A stretch of 64,000 bases of DNA from the NCBI GenBank assembly GCA_902776565.1, contig CACYQN010000005.1, positions 87,664 to 151,663 of the forward strand, in the 5' to 3' direction. Positions within the stretch are counted from its first letter, which is position 1. Every line of letters starts with the position of its first letter. Positions 16,288-25,414 of this stretch are shown one piece after another. Both the position numbers and the translations under genes were made by a program. The notes beneath the pieces were generated by a model. It saw nothing but the letters and a program-made list of their open reading frames with translations, did not search any database and had not been told where the DNA came from. Origin of the DNA: an uncultured Bacteroidia bacterium. GTDB taxonomy: Bacteria; Bacteroidota; Bacteroidia; Bacteroidales; ML635J-15.

Positions 16288-18384
16288 TTATCTTTCCTTT
16301 ACAATCTTCATTGTTTTACAAACACTGCCATCATAAATTTTCAGGAAATAAACACCGTTAACTTCATTTGCGAAAGCATTTCCCAGTTCAATATGCTGAT
16401 CTGAAAAACTTTCCGAGAATAACATCCTGCCCATCATGTCGTAGGCTTCAACGGTAAATTCGCCTTCCATACCATCAACATCAAGCATCAGGTTGTCATA
16501 GAACGGGTTAGGATAAGCCGACATATTAACATTTTCGGTAGTAACCGAAGTCGGTTCATTCTGCCAGTACTTCAAATCATCGATGTATATAGTATTGCCA
16601 AATCTGTTTTCACTCTGTATTATAAGACGGAAATTATTGCCTTTAAGCTTAGATGCGGGAATGGTAAAGGTATGTTCTGTCCACTCATCCTGAGAAGGAA
16701 CATAATTCTTGGGGTTATCCTCATACGAAGTTATTAACCCTGTACCGGAAAAAGTATGACCAATGCGCAATGTGTCGCCACAAGTTGTAGAATAATAGAA
16801 ATTCAAAGCATCGGTATAAGAATCGCTACTTTTACCCGCAGCTGCAACTTTAAACGAAACCTCCAATGGTATAGAATCGTTTTCTATCACAATGTTCGGC
16901 ATATACAGCTTGTTCTTCTTGCTTGCAACCCTTGAGTTCCTGATACGCACCGACTTGCCTGTATAACCCAAGTTCACCTGAGTCCAACTTTCGTTTCTCG
17001 GAACCCACCAGCCTTCTTCATCGTTAATGTTCGGATTGTAGTTCTCAACATAAAAGTCATTGGCGCTGTTTCCTGAAATCAGCGGGAAGGTTGTCGTTTC
17101 AAAATGCTCAGTATAAGGAATTTCATAGCCGTCGAGCTTGTCATAAACCATTAATGTATTTTCCTTGGTTTTCGTATTTCCGTCAACACTATTTTCCACA
17201 TAAAGTTCAGTAGTAAATCTACCGCCTTCATTATAAAGCACATTCGGACTTTCCTCTCCAGAAGTTGCAGGTTCTCCACCTTCGAAACTCCACATCCTAT
17301 AGTCAACAGAAGTTGTATTGTAAGTATGGTCGTTGTAGGAAACAGTAGCCCCATTGCATATCATTTTCTTGCTTTGGCTGAAATCTGCGATAGGAGCACA
17401 TTCCTCGTCGATGTAGTCGTCATCGGTACCGGTTGCAATCCTGTTTGATGCAGAACACAAATTATTTCGGTTTGCCTCAGACGAATTAAGCGTAGCCCTC
17501 ATTACTTCAGCCTGACCGTTTGTAAACATTCTGTAGCAATAGCTGTAGTCCATGAAGTTCTGCACATTGTCGAGGCTACCACAGGTAACATCATTCAAGA
17601 CGCACGATGTATGCCCGATTGTATTTGGAGTGTCCTCAATGCCATCGTCAATGTCGCAGTTATCTGCCTGCCCCGGTTCATTTGTACTTCCCCACGGATG
17701 CGGAAGATTCAAGTAGTGACCAGCCTCGTGAGTCAACGCCCTGCTTATATAATCATAAAGCAGAATTATTCCATCACCACCTTCAGGCGCAGTTCCCGGA
17801 TAATACGAGTAACCAGCCACACCACTCTCACTCATAGATTTTACTGTCCAAATATTCAGATACTTGGAATTGTCCCAGCTTCCGGCAACAGCCTTGGCGC
17901 TCTCGTCACCATGATTTGTCGCCGACGAATATACACGAGTCACACCCATAGTGCAGTTTCCGTCGGGGTCTTTCCTTGCCAAACGGAACTCAATCTTCGT
18001 ATCGGCAGCTATAGGCTTAAATTCAGCCTTTATCGAAGCCGTATCGGAACGCATCTTACGGTAATCCTTATTCATCTGCTCTATCGCAGCCTGAATTGCC
18101 GCGTATGAAATATTTTCAGCACCATATTCATGCAAAACATGGAAAACCACTGGTATTACATATACTTCATCATCATTGCCCTTGGGATGCTGCCTAATGT
18201 ATTCACGTACAAAATCGTTGAGTTTTGCCCTGTCAAGAGCAACCTGCGGATTCCTCTTAACGAGTTCGTCATAAACAGAATCGGTACCGCAACGGAACCA
18301 ACCTTCTTCTTGCTCCTGTGCAAAAGCACAAAATGGCAGACTAAAAATTATACCTATTAATAATATAATAGCGAAACGTTTCAT
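16288..18384 (-). CDS. Secreted M43 (pappalysin/cytophagalysin-type) metalloprotease with PKD-like and T9SS domains
   Basis: A 698-aa exported zinc protease. Residues 1-22 form a signal peptide (ends FAQ). The catalytic domain contains HEAGHYLNLPH at 219-229, the HExxHxxGxxH-type zinc site of the M43 family. A PKD-like domain (about 350-440) and a beta-sandwich follow. The C-terminus, SAYPNPFYDNLML onward, is a T9SS sorting domain. The start at 18384 places the signal peptide at the N-terminus. The next four genes encode small Cys-rich lipoproteins, the first directly after its stop codon. Confidence 0.88.
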   Translation of the reverse strand: MKRFAIILLIGIIFSLPFCAFAQEQEEGWFRCGTDSVYDELVKRNPQVALDRAKLNDFVREYIRQHPKGNDDEVYVIPVVFHVLHEYGAENISYAAIQAAIEQMNKDYRKMRSDTASIKAEFKPIAADTKIEFRLARKDPDGNCTMGVTRVYSSATNHGDESAKAVAGSWDNSKYLNIWTVKSMSESGVAGYSYYPGTAPEGGDGIILLYDYISRALTHEAGHYLNLPHPWGSTNEPGQADNCDIDDGIEDTPNTIGHTSCVLNDVTCGSLDNVQNFMDYSYCYRMFTNGQAEVMRATLNSSEANRNNLCSASNRIATGTDDDYIDEECAPIADFSQSKKMICNGATVSYNDHTYNTTSVDYRMWSFEGGEPATSGEESPNVLYNEGGRFTTELYVENSVDGNTKTKENTLMVYDKLDGYEIPYTEHFETTTFPLISGNSANDFYVENYNPNINDEEGWWVPRNESWTQVNLGYTGKSVRIRNSRVASKKNKLYMPNIVIENDSIPLEVSFKVAAAGKSSDSYTDALNFYYSTTCGDTLRIGHTFSGTGLITSYEDNPKNYVPSQDEWTEHTFTIPASKLKGNNFRLIIQSENRFGNTIYIDDLKYWQNEPTSVTTENVNMSAYPNPFYDNLMLDVDGMEGEFTVEAYDMMGRMLFSESFSDQHIELGNAFANEVNGVYFLKIYDGSVCKTMKIVKER

Positions 18385-18408
18385 AAATTTTCCTTTACAA
18401 AATTTCTG

Positions 18409-18416
18409 CAAAGGAA
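18409..18416 (-). promoter_or_regulatory. -7-like box upstream of the M43 protease gene
   Basis: The reverse strand reads TTCCTTTG, one base off TAnnTTTG, 25 bases before the ATG. Confidence 0.4.
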
Positions 18417-18448
18417 CAAAAAATGATTGTATGCACAAGTTTTTTTTT

Positions 18449-18509
18449 CACCCCCCTCTGCATTAAAGGCACTTAATGAACTTTAAAGACCTTAATGCAG
18501 AGGGGGGTG
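18449..18509. repeat. 18-bp perfect inverted repeat between divergent genes
   Basis: The arm CACCCCCCTCTGCATTAA (18449-18466) is exactly complementary to 18492-18509, with a 25-base loop. It lies between the promoter of the M43 protease gene and that of uvrB. Confidence 0.85.
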
Positions 18510-18519
18510 TATTTTTCAT

Positions 18520-18527
18520 TATCTTTG
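18520..18527 (+). promoter_or_regulatory. -7 box upstream of uvrB
   Basis: TATCTTTG lies 15 bases before the chosen uvrB ATG and ten bases after the right arm of the inverted repeat. Confidence 0.55.
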
Positions 18528-18542
18528 CAAAAAATTTACGAC

Positions 18543-20570
18543 ATGGATTTCGACCTTATATGCGAATACCGTCCTACTGGCGACCAGCCGCAGGCAATAA
18601 GAGAACTGACAAACGGACTTCTCCGTGGGCAGAAACACCAGACTTTGCTTGGTGTGACCGGCAGTGGAAAGACATTCACTATAGCAAACGTCATAAAGAA
18701 CGCCAACTGTCCAGTGTTAGTGCTGAGTCACAACAAGACGCTTGCCGCCCAACTGTACTCGGAGTTCAAGTCGTTCTTTCCGCGCAATGCCGTCGAATAC
18801 TTCGTATCGTACTACGACTACTACCAGCCCGAAGCCTACCTGCCAACCACCGACACCTATATAGAAAAAGACCTCTCGATAAACGACGAGATTGAGAAAT
18901 TGCGCCTCAGTGCGACAAGCGCTCTGCTATCGGGACGCAACGATGTGATTGTCGTCTGCTCGGTGTCGTGCATATACGGAATTGGAAATCCCGAGGATTT
19001 TCACGCCAACACAATAAAGGTTTCGTGCGGTGACAACATCGGACGCGACAACTTCCTCCGGAAACTCGTTGACGGACTATACTTTCGCAGCGACATTGAG
19101 TTCAAGCGCGGCTCATTCAGGGTAAAGGGAGACACCGTTGACATCTTCCTCGCCCACCACGACGTAGGACTGAGAATTACATTCTGGGACGACGAGGTGG
19201 AGGATATTTACATGTTTGAACCTTACACCGGCGAGAAACTGGAAGTAATGGAAACAGCAAGCATTTATCCAGCCAACATCTTCGTCACCACAAAGGACAA
19301 AACCATAGCCGCAGTAAGGCAAATTCAGGACGACCTTGTTCTCCAAGCGGAATATTTTAGGAAGGAGGGCAAAAATCTGGAAGCAAAACGACTTGAGGAA
19401 AGAGTAACCTACGACCTTGAAATGATAAAGGAACTGGGCTACTGCAGCGGAATTGAAAACTACTCGCGCTATTTCGACGGACGCAAACCAGGCGGACGAC
19501 CATTCTGCCTTATAGACTATTTCCCAAAAAACTTCATCACGGTAATTGACGAGAGCCACGTTACAATTCCACAAATCGGCGCAATGATTGGTGGCGACAG
19601 GTCAAGAAAGGAAAACTTGGTAAATTACGGATTCCGACTTCCCGCCGCAATAGACAACCGACCGCTTACGCTACCGGAGTTTGAATCACTGGTTGACCGC
19701 GTGATTTATGTCAGCGCAACCCCTGCCGACTACGAACTGCAAAAGAGCGAAGGAATAATTGTGGAACAAATCATTCGTCCGACAGGACTTCTCGACCCCG
19801 TAATCGAAGTCAGACCGACAGAAAACCAGATTGACGACCTTATGGAGGAAATCAGGGTGCGGGCAAAACGCGACGAGAGGATTCTTGTTACTACACTGAC
19901 AAAGCGAATGGCGGAAGAACTCACAAAATACTTCCACAAGTACGGCATCCGTTGCGAATACATACACTCCGATGTGGAAACCTTGGAACGAGTTCGCATA
20001 CTTTCCGACCTGCGCAACGGGCTTTTCGACGTGCTAATCGGAGTAAACCTTCTCCGCGAAGGCCTTGACCTGCCAGAAGTATCGCTTGTTGCTATCATAG
20101 ATGCCGACAAGGAAGGCTTCCTGCGTTCGGAACGCTCGCTCACACAGACGGCAGGCCGCGCCGCCCGAAACATCAACGGCAAAGTAATCATGTATGCCGA
20201 CAAGATTACAGGCTCCATGCAGCGTACCATAGACCAGACCAACTACCGCCGTGAAAAGCAGATGAAGTACAACCAGGAACACAACATAACGCCGAAACAG
20301 ATTGTAAAGTCAAACAGCAACAACGCATTAAACATTGCAAACACGGGTTACGACATCAATCTGGAATCGGAAATGAACATCGCTGCCGACCCAGTCGTAC
20401 CATATATGAATATTGGCGAACTCGAAAAAGCCATCAGGAATGCAGAAAGACTGATGGAAGCGGCATCGGCAAAACTGGACTTTCTCGAAGCAGCAAAGTA
20501 CAGGGACGAGATGTTTGCCTACAAGAAAGAACTGGAAAGAAGGAAATCAAACAATGACGCAACTAAATAA
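18543..20570 (+). CDS. uvrB: Excinuclease ABC subunit B
   Basis: A 675-aa DNA damage recognition helicase of nucleotide excision repair. Walker A GVTGSGKT is at 37-44. The Tyr-rich beta-hairpin that inserts into DNA (YYDYYQPEAYLP) follows at about 92-103, then helicase motifs DESH, the VSATPADYE segment and TAGRAARN, and a C-terminal UVR motif (about 620-660) that binds UvrA/UvrC. The ATG at 18543 gives the usual MDFDLICEYRPTGDQP-type start; a longer in-frame start would overlap the promoter. Confidence 0.96.
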   Translation: MDFDLICEYRPTGDQPQAIRELTNGLLRGQKHQTLLGVTGSGKTFTIANVIKNANCPVLVLSHNKTLAAQLYSEFKSFFPRNAVEYFVSYYDYYQPEAYLPTTDTYIEKDLSINDEIEKLRLSATSALLSGRNDVIVVCSVSCIYGIGNPEDFHANTIKVSCGDNIGRDNFLRKLVDGLYFRSDIEFKRGSFRVKGDTVDIFLAHHDVGLRITFWDDEVEDIYMFEPYTGEKLEVMETASIYPANIFVTTKDKTIAAVRQIQDDLVLQAEYFRKEGKNLEAKRLEERVTYDLEMIKELGYCSGIENYSRYFDGRKPGGRPFCLIDYFPKNFITVIDESHVTIPQIGAMIGGDRSRKENLVNYGFRLPAAIDNRPLTLPEFESLVDRVIYVSATPADYELQKSEGIIVEQIIRPTGLLDPVIEVRPTENQIDDLMEEIRVRAKRDERILVTTLTKRMAEELTKYFHKYGIRCEYIHSDVETLERVRILSDLRNGLFDVLIGVNLLREGLDLPEVSLVAIIDADKEGFLRSERSLTQTAGRAARNINGKVIMYADKITGSMQRTIDQTNYRREKQMKYNQEHNITPKQIVKSNSNNALNIANTGYDINLESEMNIAADPVVPYMNIGELEKAIRNAERLMEAASAKLDFLEAAKYRDEMFAYKKELERRKSNNDATK

Positions 20571-20660
20571 CAATAAGCACATTACACAGCAAACAGCAAT
20601 ATCAAACATCGCCTGTTAATAAATAGGAGACAAAAAACACAAAAAAAAAGCAATCAAAAA

Positions 20661-20689
20661 TTGTAGTTAAAAAAAAATTAATACCTTTG
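20661..20689 (+). promoter_or_regulatory. Promoter of the C10 protease gene
   Basis: TTG (20661-20663) and TACCTTTG (20682-20689) are separated by 18 bases. The ATG follows at 20723. Confidence 0.65.
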
Positions 20690-20722
20690 CGTTTATTATT
20701 AAAGACACAAAATAGTTTTTGT

Positions 20723-22783
20723 ATGAAGAGATTTAGTTTATTGATAGTCATTTTGTTAGCAGCACATTTTATGTTTGCTCAAAATGCTTCCACTACTGTT
20801 TCTAGCAAGGAAGCTATGACGTATGGATTGAACTATATGAAGTCGCAATACCCGACAAGGGCTGCTTTGAACATAAGTTCATCCGAAATTATAAAGTCGG
20901 AAGCGACTGGAAAAGACTGCTACCATGTGTTCAATTTTGAGGAAGGCGGTTTTGTAATCGTATGTGCAGACAGAAGAAGCAAGCCAATCTTTGCATTTTC
21001 AAACGAAGGCAGCTTCAATTCATCTGAAATTGCTCCGGCATTGAAGGAATGGATTAAGCAATACACTCAGCAGCTCGACATTGTAGAAGCAAAGAATCTT
21101 CCAGTTCCAGAAGAGGCAATCGTCCAGTGGAATCCTAACGTTAAGCGAGCAGGAACAAGAGGCGTAGAACCTCTTATCACAACCTTATGGAATCAGGATT
21201 ATCCATACAATATGCTTTGCCCGGAACACTCGCAGGGTAACCACGGACATACATATACAGGATGTGTTGCAACAGCTATGGCTCAGGTAATGAAATACTG
21301 GAACTATCCGGAACACGGAATGGGTAAAGTATCGTATTTCTGGGGAGCTTGGGACACCATCAACCTTGCTGAAACTACTTACGACTGGGATAATATGCCA
21401 AACTCATATAGCACATTTGGTGCAAATGCTTGGAACGACGCTCAGAAGCAAGCCGTTGCAACTTTGATGTTCCACTGCGGTGTTTCCATTAATATGGACT
21501 ACGGCTACGACGGTTCTGGAACACAGACTTTCTATGTTGCCGATGCGTTGAGATACAACTTCGGATACAGAAACGGCGTAAACTACAAATATAGAGATAA
21601 TGGCGACCCAAGCGAAAACTTCGAGCACTATTACGAAAACGACACAATCTGGAGCAGAATGCTTATGGAAGACCTTGACATGCATCGTCCTCTCATTTAT
21701 AGCGGACACCCAACTTCTGGTGCTGGTCATGCTTGGGTTTGCGACGGATACAAGATTGATGGCAATGGCAACAGAACATTCCACATGAACTGGGGCTGGG
21801 GTCCTAATGGCGGTAATGCTTATTTCACTATTGACAACCTCAACTCTCACGCAGGATACGGTGACGACGGAAGCTATAATTTCGTATATGGTCAGTGCGT
21901 TATATTCAACATCGCAGTTCCTGACCTTGAGGTAGCTCCATACTGCATGAACGAGACTAACGTTTACGAAGAAGAACACTGGAACATTAACGACGGTAGC
22001 TACTCGAACTTCTACAAGAAGAACACCAACTGCGACTGGGTTATAAAGATTAAGGATTATGACACCGACACATTGCTCTACTACTTCAATTACTTTGAAC
22101 TTGAAGCAGGTGACGAACTCAAGATTTACGCAGGTGAAGATGCAAATGGACAGTTGCTTGCTACTTATTATGAAGGCAAGGAACCAACCGATACAATAAA
22201 GCACATTGGTACTCCTATTTATATTCAGTTCATTACCGACGGTGAAAATCAGGCTCGCGGATGGGAACTCCACTACGAAGCAATGAGATACCCATTCACC
22301 GTAACAACAAGTGTTACTGGTACTGGCGGTTCTGTAAATCCCGAAGGTGTTAGACCTGTTATGAAGAACTCTACATTATCTGTAGTAATGACTCCAGAAG
22401 CTGGATATTCAGTAAGTGAATTTACTGTAGATGGCGTTCTTACCTTAAAGGGTGCTGGTTTGGGAGAATCTGTTACCTACACTTTTACAAACATCAAGTC
22501 AAGCCACAACGTAGAAGTTAAGTTCGGTCCTGTTGCTGTTGAAGAAGAAGGCATTAATAATATTTCAGTCTTCCCGAATCCGAACAACGGTAAATTCAGC
22601 GTTAACCTCGGTGAAAATGCACAGTCGTATGTACTTTACGATATGAGCGGTCGCGTTGTTGAAGAAAAGGCTCTTAACGGACAGTCGGTTGTTGACTTCG
22701 ATATGAATATTGCAGCAGGCACATATTTCATAAAGGTTATCAATAACGACAAGGTCGCTGTTGAGAAAATTGTTGTAGAATAA
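20723..22783 (+). CDS. C10 family cysteine protease (streptopain-like) with CUB-like and T9SS domains
   Basis: A 686-aa secreted protease. After a signal peptide (ends FAQ), a propeptide of the SpeB inhibitor type spans about 25-150. The peptidase C10 domain carries the nucleophile C181 in YTGCVATAMAQ and H336 in GAGHAWVCDGY. A CUB-like beta domain follows (about 415-515), then a short repeat with GTGGSVNPEG, and a T9SS sorting domain (SVFPNPNNGKFSV onward). It likely matures by cleavage of the propeptide and acts at the surface or outside the cell. Confidence 0.9.
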   Translation: MKRFSLLIVILLAAHFMFAQNASTTVSSKEAMTYGLNYMKSQYPTRAALNISSSEIIKSEATGKDCYHVFNFEEGGFVIVCADRRSKPIFAFSNEGSFNSSEIAPALKEWIKQYTQQLDIVEAKNLPVPEEAIVQWNPNVKRAGTRGVEPLITTLWNQDYPYNMLCPEHSQGNHGHTYTGCVATAMAQVMKYWNYPEHGMGKVSYFWGAWDTINLAETTYDWDNMPNSYSTFGANAWNDAQKQAVATLMFHCGVSINMDYGYDGSGTQTFYVADALRYNFGYRNGVNYKYRDNGDPSENFEHYYENDTIWSRMLMEDLDMHRPLIYSGHPTSGAGHAWVCDGYKIDGNGNRTFHMNWGWGPNGGNAYFTIDNLNSHAGYGDDGSYNFVYGQCVIFNIAVPDLEVAPYCMNETNVYEEEHWNINDGSYSNFYKKNTNCDWVIKIKDYDTDTLLYYFNYFELEAGDELKIYAGEDANGQLLATYYEGKEPTDTIKHIGTPIYIQFITDGENQARGWELHYEAMRYPFTVTTSVTGTGGSVNPEGVRPVMKNSTLSVVMTPEAGYSVSEFTVDGVLTLKGAGLGESVTYTFTNIKSSHNVEVKFGPVAVEEEGINNISVFPNPNNGKFSVNLGENAQSYVLYDMSGRVVEEKALNGQSVVDFDMNIAAGTYFIKVINNDKVAVEKIVVE

Positions 22784-22799
22784 AAAATTTACTTCATAA

Positions 22800-22830
22800 G
22801 GAACGGCTTCATTCGGAGCCGTTTTTTTTT
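22800..22830 (+). terminator. Terminator of the C10 protease gene
   Basis: The stem AACGGCT (22802-22808)/AGCCGTT (22817-22823) is followed by a run of T. Confidence 0.88.
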
Positions 22831-22862
22831 GACTTATAGTTTCGCAAAACAATAAATATCCT

Positions 22863-22870
22863 TAACTTTG
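22863..22870 (+). promoter_or_regulatory. -7 box upstream of kdsB
   Basis: TAACTTTG lies 23 bases before the kdsB ATG. Confidence 0.6.
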
Positions 22871-22893
22871 CACAAAGAGAAAATTAGTTTCAA

Positions 22894-23643
22894 ATGAATA
22901 TTGCAGCAATAATACCGGCAAGATATGCATCAACAAGGTTTCCTGGCAAGCCTCTCATAAATATCAACGGCAAGACAATGGTTCACAACGTTTATACTCA
23001 GGCTTCAAAAGTTTTTGACACCGTTTACGTTGCAACAGATGACGAACGCATTGCAAACGAAGTTAAACGTTTTGGCGGTAAATATGTAATGACCTCTAAA
23101 AAACATAAGAGCGGAACCGACAGATGCGCCGAAGCCATAGTTAAAATTGAAGAAACTGAAGGCAAGGAATTTGACGTCGTCGTAAACATACAGGGCGACG
23201 AACCATTCATAAAGACAGAACAGCTCGAAGAACTGAAAAAGTGCTTCAACAAAAAACGCACACAAATTGCAACACTCGTAAAACCAATAAACAACAAGGA
23301 AGACATCTTCAACCCGAACAAACCGAAAGTTGTAATATCAACATCACACGAAGCTATTTATTTCAGCCGTTCACCAATCCCCTACCTCCGGGGTCACAAG
23401 GAAACTAATTGGATTTCGAAACACTTGTACTACAAGCACATAGGACTTTACGGCTATAGGAAAGACGTTCTTCTGGAAATAACAAAACTGGCGCAGACTC
23501 CTTTGGAAATAGCAGAAAGCCTCGAACAGCTAAGGTGGATTGAAAACGGATACAAAATCAAGGTCGCATTCACAGAACACGAAAGCATAAGCATCGACAC
23601 GCCAAAAGACCTTGAACGAATAAAGGAAATTGGTCTGCTTTAG
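22894..23643 (+). CDS. kdsB: 3-deoxy-manno-octulosonate cytidylyltransferase
   Basis: A 249-aa enzyme activating Kdo as CMP-Kdo for lipopolysaccharide inner-core synthesis. The nucleotide-binding start IIPARYASTRFPGKPL, the VATDDERI segment, the KSGTDRCAE motif and NIQGDEPF are all present and typical. It starts a run with a glycosyltransferase (two bases on) and rnhB (four bases further). kdsA, for the preceding pathway, is at 58604. Confidence 0.96.
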   Translation: MNIAAIIPARYASTRFPGKPLININGKTMVHNVYTQASKVFDTVYVATDDERIANEVKRFGGKYVMTSKKHKSGTDRCAEAIVKIEETEGKEFDVVVNIQGDEPFIKTEQLEELKKCFNKKRTQIATLVKPINNKEDIFNPNKPKVVISTSHEAIYFSRSPIPYLRGHKETNWISKHLYYKHIGLYGYRKDVLLEITKLAQTPLEIAESLEQLRWIENGYKIKVAFTEHESISIDTPKDLERIKEIGLL

Positions 23644-23645
23644 AA

Positions 23646-24770
23646 ATGAAAATTGCCGTCAACACACGACTGCTCCTAAAGGGCAAGCTTGAAGGAATCG
23701 GTTGGTTTACATACGAAACACTTAAGCGAATAACATCGCAACACCCCGAACACGAATTCTATTTCATATTCGACAGGGAATACGACAAGGATTTCATATT
23801 CGCACCAAATGTCAAGCCAATAGTCCTCGCCCCTCCTACCCGACACCCGTTCCTTTGGATTCTATGGTTTGAATATAGGATTCCAAAACTGCTGAAAAAA
23901 ATCGGAGCCGACATTTTTCTTTCCACCGACGGATACATTTCGCTTAGGACAAACATTCCCCAAGTTGATGTCATTCACGACATTAACTTTGTCCACAACC
24001 CCAAGCAACTTCCTTGGCTCACAAGCTGGTACTACAACAAGTATTTTGTAAAATTTGCAAAAAAGGCTACACACATCGGAACTGTGTCAGAATTTTCAAA
24101 GAATGACATCTGTACAACATACGGTATTGATAGAAAAATAGTTACAGTTTGCTATAATGGTTCCAATGAGCAATACAAACCGATAAGCGAAGGCGAGAAA
24201 AAAGTAATTCGTGACAAATACAGCAGAGGGAAGAAATATTTTGTCTTTGTAGGTGCTTTAAGTCCACGAAAAAATGTTGACGGACTTCTTCGCTCATTTG
24301 AAATATTCAAGGAACGATACAACATTGACTTCAAACTTCTTATTGTCGGCGGAACTCTTCACAAGACAGGAGAAATTGAAAAAGTTTATTCAGAAATGAA
24401 GCACAAGACCGATGTCATATTCACTGGCCGCCTTGAAACAGACGAACTATGCAAAGTTGTAGCGGCATCGGAAAGTCTTGTCTATATACCTCATTTTGAA
24501 GGTTTTGGAATACCATTATTGGAAGCAATGTACGCCGAAACCGCTATTTTAAGCGGAAATACGACATCATTGCCTGAAGTTGTCGGTGATGCGGCATTAA
24601 CTTGCTTTCCTACCGATTACAACAAAGTTGCCGAAAATATGAATCACATTGCCACCAACGAAGAACTTCGTAATTCGCTGATTGAAAAAGGACGCTTGCA
24701 ACGCCAGAAATTTTCGTGGCAACTTACATCGGAACGTCTGTGGAACTGCATAGAAAACGCAATAAAGTAA
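23646..24770 (+). CDS. Glycosyltransferase, GT4 family
   Basis: A 374-aa GT-B glycosyltransferase. The C-terminal nucleotide-sugar-binding half shows FVGALSPRKN, LLIVGG and the EX7E-type motif in GFGIPLLEAMYAE. The N-terminal half has an acceptor region with DVIHDINFVH. The family uses nucleotide-activated mannose, glucose or N-acetylhexosamine; the exact donor is not readable. Its position after kdsB suggests a cell-surface glycan, possibly LPS. Confidence 0.85.
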   Translation: MKIAVNTRLLLKGKLEGIGWFTYETLKRITSQHPEHEFYFIFDREYDKDFIFAPNVKPIVLAPPTRHPFLWILWFEYRIPKLLKKIGADIFLSTDGYISLRTNIPQVDVIHDINFVHNPKQLPWLTSWYYNKYFVKFAKKATHIGTVSEFSKNDICTTYGIDRKIVTVCYNGSNEQYKPISEGEKKVIRDKYSRGKKYFVFVGALSPRKNVDGLLRSFEIFKERYNIDFKLLIVGGTLHKTGEIEKVYSEMKHKTDVIFTGRLETDELCKVVAASESLVYIPHFEGFGIPLLEAMYAETAILSGNTTSLPEVVGDAALTCFPTDYNKVAENMNHIATNEELRNSLIEKGRLQRQKFSWQLTSERLWNCIENAIK

Positions 24771-24774
24771 AATT

Positions 24775-25374
24775 ATGCTGAAACCTTATTTTCAAAAGAA
24801 CACGATAGAAGCTGGTTGCGATGAAGCAGGACGTGGCTGTCTTGCAGGGCCTGTATATGCAGCTGCCGTTATTCTTCCCCCCGACTATAAGAATGAAACG
24901 CTCAACGACTCGAAGCAACTTTCGGAAAAGAAACGTGATGAACTGCGGGCAGAAATTGAGCGCGATGCCATATCGTTCTGCGTCGCCTCGATGGACAACA
25001 ACGAGATAGACCAAATCAACATTCTTAAGGCTTCAATCCTATCAATGCACAAGGCTGTTTCGGGTCTAACCGTAATTCCCCAACTGCTTCTTATCGACGG
25101 CAACAAGTTCATACCCTACGAAAACATTCCGCACAAGTGCATTGTAAAGGGCGACGCTACATATATGTCGATAGCCGCCGCATCAATCCTTGCCAAGACG
25201 TACAGGGACGAATTTATGTACAAGATTGCAAAGGAATTTCCTGAATATCACTGGGATGAAAACAAAGGCTACCCGACAAAATCGCACAGAGCCGCAATTA
25301 TGGAATATGGAATTACAAAATATCACAGACTTTCTTACAAATTAACAGACTCACAATTAAGCCTATTTCAATAA
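24775..25374 (+). CDS. rnhB: Ribonuclease HII
   Basis: A 199-aa enzyme that removes ribonucleotides from DNA. The metal ligands are visible in the N-terminal CDEAGRGCLAGPVYAAAV, the LLIDGN aspartate and the DATYMSIAAASILAKTYRD segment. The C-terminal H..W..NKGYPTK..H.A motif is also typical. The length is usual. It sits four bases after the glycosyltransferase and is probably co-transcribed with it and kdsB. Confidence 0.95.
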   Translation: MLKPYFQKNTIEAGCDEAGRGCLAGPVYAAAVILPPDYKNETLNDSKQLSEKKRDELRAEIERDAISFCVASMDNNEIDQINILKASILSMHKAVSGLTVIPQLLLIDGNKFIPYENIPHKCIVKGDATYMSIAAASILAKTYRDEFMYKIAKEFPEYHWDENKGYPTKSHRAAIMEYGITKYHRLSYKLTDSQLSLFQ

Positions 25375-25414
25375 CAGAAAAAATATTAAATTTGCTCCGT
25401 AAAAATTATTAAAG

